Part shown: in pieces, positions 12,161-22,072 of the stretch | How positions within the stretch are numbered: the stretch's first letter is position 1 | Layout: the number at the start of each line of letters is the position of its first letter | From: Phyllostachys edulis | Lineage: Eukaryota > Streptophyta > Magnoliopsida > Poales > Poaceae | Assembly (NCBI GenBank): GCA_036346405.1 | Contig: CM070566.1 | Coordinates: 14,565,533-14,629,532, forward strand | DNA length: 64,000 nucleotides | Reading direction: 5' to 3' | The notes under the pieces: generated by a model | Told to the model about the DNA's origin: nothing | Database searches by the model: none | Seen by the model: the letters and a program-made list of their open reading frames with translations, nothing else | Translations under genes and position numbers: made by a program

Positions 12161-12512
12161 GGCGAAAATCCTCAAGAATGAGTAGCAAAAGTTGGAGACT
12201 TTGTGGTCGGAAGAACGAGGAAAAGACTCGGAGGATTTCTTGGCGAAAGCTAAAGGGGATCGAAGGGATTTTGGAAGCATAAAAATTCTAAGAGCCCGGC
12301 GAGAAGATTTTATAAACTTAGATACTTTGAAGGATTCCCACAAAGTCAAGCGACAAAAAGCTTCTTTTTGTTCAAGCAGACGAAGGAACTCTTCGTTTCC
12401 CAAGGCAAGTTCTCAACTTTAAAGTGAACCTGAGACCGCCGTATACCACGACATTAAATGGGAGTGCCCGATCTGATTTCATCGGAAAAAGGTATATACG
12501 ACCAGTTCATTT

Positions 12513-12527
12513 AAAGTTAGGGGCTGG
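12513..12527 (+). other. Polypurine tract of element A
   Basis: AAAGTTAGGGGCTGG lies directly before the 3' LTR. The same tract reads AAAGTTAGGGGCTAA in copy B (53593-53607) and AAGTCAGGGGTTAGA in element C. It is the expected plus-strand primer site. Confidence 0.8.
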
Positions 12528-13219
12528 TAGCGAGATTAAAACCTCTATGTATTATTTTAAATGCATAGTAAAAGACCATCGTCTTCATGGTCGTAACCCT
12601 AAGACTAACGACCTCCACAGTGCGTTAGTATTGAAGGATTATAATGGGTACCACTGATGGGATGAGGCTTTGTGCCTAATCCCCGACGGATAACGCTTCG
12701 TAAAATTCTTGAACTGGTATTTCTTATCGTATGATGAATGGAACCGTGTTATCGTTCCAAACCATGCGATGGTACAACCTGAGACAACGACTATTAACCA
12801 CCCTACGGTTAAGCTTTTCACAAACAGCAAGAGAAGTTAACACATTGCTAACTTCTCTACCGTTCAAACCGATCGTGCTTGCTTCACGAGGCGTCTTCTC
12901 CGGAGAATGCGCCATCTCTTGGAAGTTATTTAAAGGTGAAGCACGCAGAGGAGGCGGGGAGGCGACACACAAAACAAGGCCAAGGCAAGATATGCCTGAA
13001 GCCTAAGCGGTGGAATTAGAAGCTAGATAATCGACCTTAGACTCATATTCTAAGTCGATTGCGGTTAAACATTCCTCCATTCGATGTAATTGAGGTAGTA
13101 CTTAGCCACATCTTGTAAATCAGTTCATATCAATAAAAAGCGACCCCATTCCATTCCGGGATATTCCACGTCATTTTCCTCGTTTATTTTAAGTATGATC
13201 GTGATTCGATAAATCGACA
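12528..13219 (+). repeat. 3' LTR of element A (also 5' LTR of the following unit)
   Basis: This is the second copy of the 1392-2078 repeat. It is preceded by a PPT and followed by ATTGGCCGCCGTCCAAGTGG, a PBS, rather than by flanking DNA. It therefore serves as 3' LTR of A and 5' LTR of a second internal region, an LTR-internal-LTR-internal array. Confidence 0.87.
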
Positions 13220-14469
13220 ATTGGCCGCCGTCCAAGTGGGGAAGAAGGCGTAAGTTTCTGAAGAAATTTTCTTTTAAGCTCAAGAAAATCCTCGCCCAAA
13301 AAACTTCTGCAATCGTTCATGCGACTATGCGGAGTTTGGGATGAGAAAAGCTGATTCGATTGGCGGACTCGCCAACCTCGACATGGAAGGATGTATCCGC
13401 GCCATGGAAGAAAATGGTGGTCATCCTCCTCATCCTCCTCCGCCCGGCTACGCACGTCGCCGGCGTTAGCGAGGTCGTCGGATGGATGAATCTTGCGCCG
13501 CTACCGGTGCGCATAACCCGGAGAAGCGGCCGTTCCGACCCGATTCGAATGCTAGAGGATCTCTTCAAGCTGGTCTTCTCGGCCGTGAAAGCAGTGAAAA
13601 ATTTCAGCTCCATCGCCGGAAAACTCTATACCATTGATGAAATCATGGCTGAAAGATACTCTCCTTGACCGGCAATTCCGAGTCAGCAGTCACCCTGTGC
13701 GGTGTCGATGAAACCTCCATTTGGTCGTAGGCCATGTGGGGATGATCACACTCGGCATACGATCGGCGGTTAAATCCGGATCGGTGAAAGACCTCGAGAA
13801 GTGCTCATCTCGACCGATCTCCATCGTGGAAGATTACATGCGAAGCGGTGACAAGCTCTCCATTAGTTATGATGGAAGCTCGCCGGAAGATCAATCTTTG
13901 GAAGCCACGAGGTCCGCGATCGGAGATGAAGATCAAGATGCCCTGCGGTCTACACTCTCTACCACGCCATCACGTGTTGTTAGAGATGATCCGGCCGTCG
14001 CACCAACTTCCGGAGACAGCGGAACTAATCGGCGTCAATCGAGTTAACTACTTTGGCCTTTGCCCGCTGAGTGGTAGCGAGGACCGAACAAATCACGAAG
14101 GTCGGGGAGAGTTTGACGGTCAATACACCTCGACCGATATGAACCACTGAGACTAACCGATAGCTAATCTAAAACTTGCGGCGTATTCAAAACATGTTAA
14201 ATAATTCGATCTGCTCTAGCGAACGCCTAATTTTAATACAACTCGTAGGTCGGTATCCGAAATTCTCCAACGAGACCATCGCGTGAGCGAGCGTCTCACA
14301 GAAACAGAGGGGTTCAAGAAGTGGACTAGGACTTAGTCCCAGCGCTCCTCCTTAGTAGGGGACACACGGTCATACCGAGAGAAGCGATCGATGCAAGACC
14401 TCCTCGGCGATTCCGACCAAGGAGTCACGAGGGAGAAGGCTATTTCAGAGGGTACTCCCACTGCTTGTA
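13220..14469 (+). pseudogene. Partial second internal region (PBS, leader, gag start) after element A
   Basis: The sequence repeats 2079-about 3320: PBS, leader, the LEDLFKLVFSAVKAVKNF block (13548-13605), the Arg/Asp-rich linker, and the Gly-Asp-Ser-Asp-Gln segment at 14400. It then stops at an assembly gap. It is equivalent to 54294-about 55520 in the right-hand array, where the unit continues into pol. Frameshifts are again frequent. Confidence 0.78.
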
Positions 14470-14569
14470 NNNNNNNNNNNNNNNNNNNNNNNNNNNNNNN
14501 NNNNNNNNNNNNNNNNNNNNNNNNNNNNNNNNNNNNNNNNNNNNNNNNNNNNNNNNNNNNNNNNNNNNN
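14470..14569. other. Assembly gap of exactly 100 N
   Basis: One hundred consecutive N separate the truncated gag unit from an inverted LTR fragment. A run of exactly 100 is a common scaffolding placeholder, so the true distance is unknown. It lies inside a tandem LTR-element array, where assemblies often fail. Confidence 0.97.
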
Positions 14570-14670
14570 TTAACATTTAAGGGTATACTCAAGAGTTATG
14601 TGACGCCATTATTATCCATAATATGAATTATAGATAAATGATTTAATGAGGATTGTTATATCCTCGTGAA
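14570..14670 (-). repeat. Inverted LTR fragment of element C family
   Basis: On the minus strand this is the first ~100 bp of a C-type LTR, aligning with 21318-21418. Shared features are ACGAGGATnTA, AATCCTCATT, ATTTATCTATAATT and CTTGAGTATACCC. It is cut by the N gap on one side. It has no polypurine tract on its other side, so it is not a normal LTR end for an antisense element. Confidence 0.75.
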
Positions 14671-14824
14671 GGTACAATTTATCCTCGAAGGATAATTTCT
14701 CAGATACCGCCTTTTGCTCAGATAGCTTCTTCCCAATCACAAGTACCAAAAGGAGTCTTCGAATAGCTCCAGGTTGCCTCTCGGGTCGAAACACCGTGAG
14801 ACAACTCCGATTGAGACAAACCCT

Positions 14825-16068
14825 TTAGAATACGAGGATACCGGATGAATCCCATCTACGAGTATCTTCGATGTGTACCATACCCAACGATGATCTCGAG
14901 GCAGATCGCTTACCCCGAAATGCCAAAATATATACTTTGGTCGAAGGAGTCCTCTATAAACAAGGTACTCAAGGGGTACTCATGCAATGCATATCGCAGA
15001 GAGAAGGACTAAAACTCCTTCAAGACATTCACGAGGGCATTTGTAGAACTCATGCTTCCCACAAAATGCTGGTCAGAAAAGCCTTCCGACAAGGTTTTTT
15101 CTTGGCCAATGTTTTTCACGATGCCAAAGAGTCGTTAAGAAATATGTACAATGCCGCTTCATAGCGGTGTAAATACACCAACCAACCTCGTACATTACAA
15201 ACAATTCCTTTATCTTGGCCTTTATGCAACACCGGGTCTCGATATCCTAGGACCGCTCCCAAAAGCCTGTGAGACTTCGAAGTTCCTTTTGTGGCTATTG
15301 ATACGCTCACAAAGTGGATCGGTTTAACCAAAGGATCGATAACAACGAAGTAGCAAAACGATTCATGATGAGAAGCGTGTTCACTCGCTTTGGGGTCCCA
15401 AGTCAAATAATCACAGATAATGGTAAGCATTTTCGAGCGCCAAATTCCGTGAATTTCACCACAAGGGTACCAAGTCAGTTATATGCCTCCTGCCCATCCT
15501 CAAAGCAATGGGGCAATGAAAGAACGAATGACCAAATAATGCAGGAATCAAAACTCTAGTCTTTGACCAATTTTGTCAAGCGCTTGGGGGCTTGGGTACA
15601 AGAATTACCCTCAGTATTATAGGCAGTTCATACGACTGTTAGTCGGGCTATAGGTGAAACACTTTTTTTCCTAGTTTTCGGTGCTGAAGCCATGCTTCCA
15701 CCAGAACTAAATATTAGGTCAGCAAGGGTCGAAACTTTAAACGAGTCAATCCAGGAACAACTTTGAGCGGATGACATTAACTCCCGTCAAGAGAAGAGAA
15801 ATCAAGCCTTAACCGCTCAGCAAATAGCCTACCAACAAGCCTTTGCGCAAATACTATGATCATAAGGTCCAACCTCGCAGCTTTGCTATAGGTGACTTGG
15901 TATTGAGGAAAATTCAATCCCAAAGATAATCGAACAAGCTTTCCCTAAGGGAAGGTCCTTACACTCGTGGTCGTAAGTCATGCACTGTGTTCGGTATGAC
16001 TCGCATGCAAGATGTACCATTCTCTTCCAATTCTTGGAACATCGACAGCTTACACAAATTTTATATGT
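14825..16068 (+). pseudogene. Integrase of Tat element C
   Basis: The pol C-terminal region is better preserved than in A. A 97-residue stretch (14871-15164) has VEGVLYKQGTQGVLMQCISQ, then HEGICRTHASHKMLV and a Cys region, i.e. the H2C2 domain with its second half shifted. The core follows as AIDTLTKWI-like text near 15295-15325 (shifted), VFTRFGVPSQIITDNG at 15380-15425 and a Asn-Glu-Arg-Thr segment near 15515. The C-terminal segment ends in NSWNIDSLHKFYM at about 16068. Gag, protease, RT and RNase H of C are absent here, either lost or beyond the gap. Integrase would insert cDNA. The frame is broken several times. Confidence 0.76.
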
Positions 16069-16179
16069 AACCGACCAACCCTACAATAAAGCATCAGGTT
16101 ATTTCTATCTTTATTGTCTTACTTTGAGTAGTGCTTTAACAATTTTTTGACCATTCCCCCGTCCTAGGTCTCCCTATGA

Positions 16180-16850
16180 CCAGAGCCTAGTCATAGGTTT
16201 TTCTACGACAATACCCTAGTCGCATCGCCCTGTACCTAACAAAGACTCGTTTTCCTTTACACCGTCAAAAGGATGGTAACATCACCTAGTCGAAGCCTTT
16301 CCTTTCAAGACGTGGTTCTCTACCCACAAGAAGAAAATTTCTAGTGTCAACTCATTCTCTCCTTTTGCTCGCCAACACAAAGGACTTGGGTTCAACTCAC
16401 GTGGTCAAAATATTTTCAAGCCAACTCTTAGTATTTTAGATTATTTCTTCATTTATTTTTGAAAAATAAACTAAGCAAAGTACACTTTTCCAATTTGCTC
16501 GACTACTTTTGGTAAACTCGTTTTGTTTCAACTGGTCGGAGGAAGACACAACACCTAGTCAAAGTCTTCTTTCTCTCGCACGTGGTCCCGCCCTACTAGA
16601 AGGAACTTAGCGCCGCCCTGCTTTCTAACTCTTGCTACCAGAGTTTAACCTACCGAGTGCACTAGAAAAAGTTGAACGAAGTTTTTAAATACTCTTGACA
16701 TTTGTCTAACTCAAGTTGACCGTTTTGATTTGATTAACCGTCGGAGAAGGTAACATCACCTAGTCGAAGCCTTTCCTTCTTTCGCACGTGGTCCCGCCTA
16801 ATAGAAGGAACTTCCTAGTGTCGACTCGCTCCTACACTTTCTACCAAAGG
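16180..16850 (+). repeat. Three dispersed ~90-bp repeats in 3' region of element C
   Basis: A unit with ACCTAGTCGAAGCCTTTCCTT, a CACGTGGTCCCGCC core and GAAGGAACTTCCTAGTGTCG appears near 16271-16360, 16541-16630 and 16746-16840, about 200-270 bp apart. It is degenerate but clearly related. One copy of the same unit occurs in A (8665-8760) and B (49748-49830), so it belongs to the shared ancestral 3' region. The stretch holds no supported gene. Confidence 0.62.
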
Positions 16851-18059
16851 CGAGAAAATCGTGATCTAAAAACTACAAGTTAGATAAACTCTCTTTTTAA
16901 GAAAACCCATTTCACACTATTTACTTAGTTTATCTAAATAAACCAAACAAATAGCCTGGGCTAGGATAAAGTTATCAATATGACTTCCATTCTTAGTCTT
17001 AATATCTTTTTCCATTCATTATCTTATGAGTTACTAACTACTCGACAAGATGATTTGCAGGAAGAAGAAAGGATTATATATACTAACAACAAAAAACTTG
17101 TTTTTACAGGTTTTAAGTACAGACTACTTTGATGAGGGAGATCCTATTTGCATCTCCTCCATGACTTCCTCACCGACGATCATGATTTCCTCTATCAACC
17201 ACTCGCTTCTTCTTTAGATCACAAGTCACTTTTGATTAGTTGCAGATTAAGATTGGGGTCATGAGCCTTAAGTTTCGTCAAAACAAAACTTATTGCGCTC
17301 TTGACTGCCTCTTTTATCGAATCAGCTTGGTTGGTCTACAGAGTGGTCACCAACTCTTGCAAAGTTTCGACTTGATCACCAATAGTACTCGAGTGAACAA
17401 TCATCGTGTCTTTATGAGGAGTGATCCCCTCAGCATGAAGCCCATCGAGTACATTATTCAGAAGAGAAATGTTGTCTTGAAGGCTGACCTTCATCGACTT
17501 CATCTCCTCCTGATTACGAGTCGAAGCCTCACTGAGTTGTTTTATTTCTACTGCTTGCTCTGAAAAGAATAAGACCAGTCAGATGAAATAACCTCGAAAG
17601 GAAAACAAAACCGATCACAGGTAAAGACTTGCTTACCTGCTAGTCGAGAATCTAACTTCTTGACTTCATCATGGTGAGAAGCAAGGTTTTATATAGCGCC
17701 TCCACACCGATTAGATCTCCTAATCTTTTTCTTTGGCGATGCGGGTAACCTCGTGAAGAACCAAGGTCTTTTCCTTGACCTCGGTTACGAGCCTCCCCAC
17801 TTCGACCTCTTTTTCTGAAGAGGAATAAGAGTTAGAAAAAGAAAAGAAGGTCGTAAGCGGTTTTAAGTTCAGCACTTACCGCTTATTAGTCCCTCGCAAC
17901 TTTTCGACAGAGTTTGCCTCCTGAAGCTTCTTCTCGTAAGGTCTCGTTTCTCCTCACTTAGCTTTTGCGCTCGGCTTTCTCAAAGTCGGCCGATTAGCTA
18001 AGGTCCTCTCTGCCGCTCCCCCAACCTACGTAAGAAAAGAGTAGACATGAGCATAGAAC

Positions 18060-18190
18060 AAGCGGTCATAAGTTTTTCTACAACCGATATCTAGTCGTAG
18101 AAGTTTTTCACGACAATCCTCTAGTTGTAAGTTTTCCTACGACCAGTACTTAGTCATAAGATCTCCTACGACAATCCCTCGTAAGCACCG
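18060..18190. repeat. Hairpin repeat cluster 1 (in an intron of the antisense gene)
   Basis: Four adjacent degenerate copies of GTCGTAAGTTTTTCTACGAC, about 30 bp apart, separated by CAAT/CCTCTA-type spacers. The unit is self-complementary (GTCGTA/TACGAC arms around a T-rich loop). The cluster lies in the predicted minus-strand intron 18034-18236. Confidence 0.72.
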
Positions 18191-19654
18191 CGGCGAAAGT
18201 GGTCGAAATATAACTACAATTAGCAAGTGACTTACCATCTCTCGCTTACTCAGAGAGTACCGCTTTCTCCCACGAATGGAAGTTGCCTGCTGTATTCAGA
18301 ACAAAGGACAATTTGTTCCAAAGCTTTTTGCATAAAGAAAAACAGTAAGAAGCAAGAAAAGACACTTAGGTGAATACCAAATGACAGATACTTACATTCA
18401 TAGTTGTTCGAGCAAACAGAGATAATACCGTCGTGGGGTTCTTTAGTTCGTCGATCTCTTGAATTCGGTCCCACCACACCTTTTCAAGACGCTCATCATC
18501 GAAAACATCCTCTCTGTTGGGAATGTCCTTAGGGTGAGGAACACGAGCACGAGATCTAAACACATGAGATCCCACGACGGTAGCAGGGTCGAAGAACCCG
18601 AGGAACTCGAAGAAATCAGAACCTTCTTCTTCTTCGCAGGTAGCGGCACTAGTAGCTTGACCTTGGGGCTGGGAGGAGCATCTACAATGATTTCCTTCTC
18701 GTGCGGTGATCGAATGCTTCACCCCATGGCGGATGTTTCCACCGCTACCTCTACCGTTTTTTCTTTCGCTCCACGACCACCTCAAGGGTCGTAATCGCTT
18801 CAAAGCAAAACTTACACCTTCCACCACTCGGACGTGGATGACCCTTCGACCACCGCCATCACATTTCTCCGATCGCCGGAGAAACAAAGAGGGAGTCTCG
18901 GCGGTGAATGCCCTTGTTGGTTAAAGGGGTCGGGCTAAGATCATAAAAAAGGAAACATGTCAGATGATAAAAAGCAAAAGGTAAATACTATTCTTACACT
19001 TTTGTCTTTCTACATACCTTCATGTGCCGACTTGATCTTGAATTTGGAAGAAACCTTCCATGAGGAAGATTTTTTAACTTCTTCTCAACCACGCCCGTCG
19101 AGACTCGAGTTGAGGAATGGGAATGCCCACGACCACGCCTAGTCATGGGTCTTGAACGAGCACCACCGCCTCCTTGAGCCTCCTCGTTTCTCCTGGACAA
19201 GACCTGCTCGACCACCTCCAGAGAGCAGACTTCCTTGACCATAGGCACTGGTGCAAGAGTTTCTTCACAAAAGACATAAAACTCTTCAGCTTCTCCTTTT
19301 CTTGTTGCTTGATTAAGCCACGGAGGCGTAAACTGTGAAAGTCTTATTGTCGTAGTAGAAGAGTACCTTGATCTTGGGGGCTCTGGGTTTGAGAGCATTG
19401 ATGCTCGCTTCGATCGCCCTTGCCTCTTCTACGGCAGCTATGTCCGCAAAGAATTTTGCAAAGGGTGCGGTCGGCGAAAGCAGTGAGCTCGAACTTGCGC
19501 CTCCCTTTGCGGCCGACTTTCACGAGCCGACACTTCTTGGCCAGAGGAGCATCTGCTTGCTCCGCCACCGCACCGACGACCATCAGTTCGACTTCTTCGT
19601 CATCTTGACTGTCTTCCATGCCTACTTTCATAAATTAGAAAAAGAAATATAACT

Positions 19655-19805
19655 AAATAGTCGAAGTTTTTCTACGACGATCCTCCTCGTCAGTAAGTCC
19701 TTCTATGACCAAGACTCTAGTCGTAAGTTTTTCTACGACAATACCTCGGTCGTGAAGTTCTCCTACGCACCAAGACTCAAATATAAGTTTTTCTACGATC
19801 ACAAG
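19655..19805. repeat. Hairpin repeat cluster 2 (in an intron of the antisense gene)
   Basis: Five degenerate copies of the same ~30-bp hairpin unit, including an exact GTCGTAAGTTTTTCTACGAC near 19725. It sits between predicted minus-strand exons 19953-19842 and 19635-19026. Related clusters occur near 16185, at 21110-21280 and inside the LTR at 21430-21580. Confidence 0.72.
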
Positions 19806-21109
19806 ATCCTAAAAATGAAATCAATTCTTGATTACCTTTAGGCGCTCCATCTTGTCCTCTACGGATAGGACCACCAGGATTTGAGGAGCCACCACATTCG
19901 GTGGGATTTTCACAAATAAGCTTGACTTGAGCGCCAACTTCCTCTTGTGAGAGGTCTCAGAGGAGTAAGTAAACTTTCAATAGGCCAAGTTCAAAATTAA
20001 TAGAAAGAAGGGTAAGATCGAAGTTTACTTACTCTCCTCAGAATCCCTAGCTCGGGTCTTGTGCCTCACCTCCACATGGGATGAGCCCTTCTTCAGAGGG
20101 CTAATGCTGCGGTGATAAAATTCTTCACCACGTACATCCAAGAAGAAGCCCTCTTCCTTCAAGTCTTTGATGGCTTGAATGTAGGGGCGATCCGCCGAGA
20201 TCCTTGGGAGTCGAATCTTAGGAAGAATTTTTCTACCGACTTCCTCCGGCTGAGAGGTCAGTTTCATTGGTTGTTTCAAGAGAACCACCTCTTCTTCCAT
20301 CCCAAACCACGATGACCGGACTTCCCATCGTGGAGCTTCAGATACAATTATCTAACTCCAAATTAGCCTCGGTCATTCCATAGAAATATCGAACAACTCC
20401 AAGTCACCAGAATCCCCAATAGGCATCGCACAAGTAAATGAACACACATAACATCGTGATGGAATTGGAAACGAGGTTCACCAACTCCACCTCAAGTGTT
20501 CAAGTACAAGTGTGAGGAAAGGGTGAGCAAGCAATCAAGGCCACACTCACAAAACGCCTAGAAGATGGGAATTTGCCCAATCTCCTCGACGGCCAATGTT
20601 ACTTCCAAAGAAATCTCGATCCACTTCACTTAACCCGCCTCTTTCGGGATCTTCTCGTAGCTTACCAGAGCCTTAATCTTGGTTGCGCCCATCTTCGATT
20701 TGGCCCATCGAAGCTGCTCTGGCCATCTTTCTCAAGGGTCAGGGATTTGGATTTGGAAAGATTTCAGGAGGACACTCGATTTGGTCGACGGTGAGAGCAC
20801 GAGCTTGATAAATAGTGGAACGATTTGGGGAAAGGTAAAAAACCTAAGTCTCACCCATTTATAAGTATTTATATCCAAGACACCAATTAAAGACGGATAC
20901 CCAACGGTTGCCACCGCTTCAGGAATCGCTCCAACAAATAGGTCTATGATAGTCAATTGAGATTTTTTAATTTGTCTGCTTAATTTGTCTGCTCGAGAAA
21001 ACCAAGTTTGTCTTTACACCTCAACGAAATTACCTTCTTGACCAAGTCTTTTTCTGGTCAAATGCAACATCAATCGGAAAGGTTTTTGATTTCGACTACA
21101 GTACTGCGA

Positions 21110-21300
21110 CCACTTGGTGATCATAAGATCTCCTACGACCACCTAGTAAGTCGTAAGATTTTATACAAACTTCTTGACCAAGTCAATTTCTAGTCAAATG
21201 AAATACCGGTCGAAGAGTTTTTCCTTCGACCACTATTCTATGATCACCTACTGGTCGTAAGATCATCTATGACTCCTTTTTCAAGTAAGTTATTTTCACT
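21110..21300. repeat. Hairpin repeat cluster 3 upstream of the C 3' LTR
   Basis: Copies of the GTCGTAAG...CTACGAC unit near 21119, 21149, 21220 and 21254, more diverged than cluster 2. It lies just before the polypurine tract, outside the antisense coding exons. Confidence 0.6.
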
Positions 21301-21302
21301 TG

Positions 21303-21317
21303 AAGTCAGGGGTTAGA
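21303..21317 (+). other. Polypurine tract of element C
   Basis: AAGTCAGGGGTTAGA immediately precedes the LTR start TGACGAGG. It resembles the PPT of elements A and B in position and composition. Confidence 0.75.
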
Positions 21318-22072
21318 TGACGAGGATCTAGTAATCCTCATTTAATTATTTATCTATAATTTTATTATAGATAATATTACCATCATCCTGTTCTTGAGTA
21401 TACCCCTTACATTTATAAGGGAGAAGCTCGAGGTTGTAAGTTTTTCTACCACCACCCTATAGTCGTAAGTCCTTCATTTGACTATCCCTCGATCGTGAGT
21501 CATCCTACGATGATCATCACAAAGAAGCTTTACTACAACCACCACCTGGTCGTAAGTTCTTCTACGACCAGTCTCTAGTCAATAGGGCTCACAGACATGT
21601 GGGCCTAGTCGATCAGGGAATCTTCTGTACCATATCTAAGGATATGAGTAGTCAATTACGCTGTTATTCTCTGGAATAATGACACGATTTAACTCTTTGT
21701 CATGGTGATAACTGCCTAGCGATGTGGGAATGTTACTACTCCCACAATAATCTCCAGTAACGGCTCCATCATCTGAAGCATTAAGGCGCCCTTTGGACTG
21801 GAGAAACGGCACCGCCGAGGATCAGATAAAAGGCGTAATCATCGTGGAGGAGAAGGAGAGAGGAATCAGAGCACAATATGCCTCACTCGAGTCTTTTCTT
21901 GATCTTATAATCTAGCATACTCAATACATCTACACAGAGTAGGGTTGTTATTCTCTCCCGAGAAGGCCCAACCTATATAATAATCCTCGTGTCGCCTCTC
22001 TCAAGTGATTTGAGTCTTTGAGACCCTCAATCAAACAATATTTACGTAAGTCTTGGTTCTAAAACACCGACA
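21318..22072 (+). repeat. 3' LTR of element C
   Basis: A 755-bp LTR beginning TGACGAGGATCTAG and ending AACACCGACA. It shares the first 10 bases and the CCGACA terminus with the A/B LTR but is otherwise diverged. It contains an 11-bp-arm hairpin (TTATCTATAAT/ATTATAGATAA, about 21351-21376), hairpin repeats at 21430-21580, and a TATA-like CTATATAATAAT at about 21971. The only other C LTR sequence in the window is the inverted fragment at 14570-14670, so a target duplication cannot be checked. Confidence 0.8.

Larger units (their letters stand above)
17219..20726 (-). pseudogene. Antisense multi-exon coiled-coil gene of element C
   Basis: This is the clearest copy of the antisense gene. Exon 1 runs from an ATG at about 20726 to 20033 (donor GGAGA|GTAAGT). 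It includes ISADRPYIQAIKDLKEEGFF and aligns with the gypsy-type transposon domain of A. Further exons on the minus strand are about 19953-19842 (RKLALKSSLFVKIPPNVVAP, then GTAATC), 19635-19026 (starts MEDSQDDEEVELMVV, donor GTATGT), 18915-18396 (VWWDRIQEIDELKNPTTVLS, donor GTAAGTA), 18325-18237, 18033-17880 (Lys/Glu-rich), 17820-17640 (VGRLVTEVKEKTLVLHEVTR) and 17575-17219 (SEASTRNQEEMKSMKVSLQD, stop TGA at 17219). The product is predicted to be mostly coiled coil, with no known function. A few frameshifts or stops remain. Confidence 0.68.

Noticed and set aside
18459..18794. 111-codon plus-strand ORF
   Set aside because: It overlaps a minus-strand exon with better coding character and splice sites, and shows no recognisable domain.
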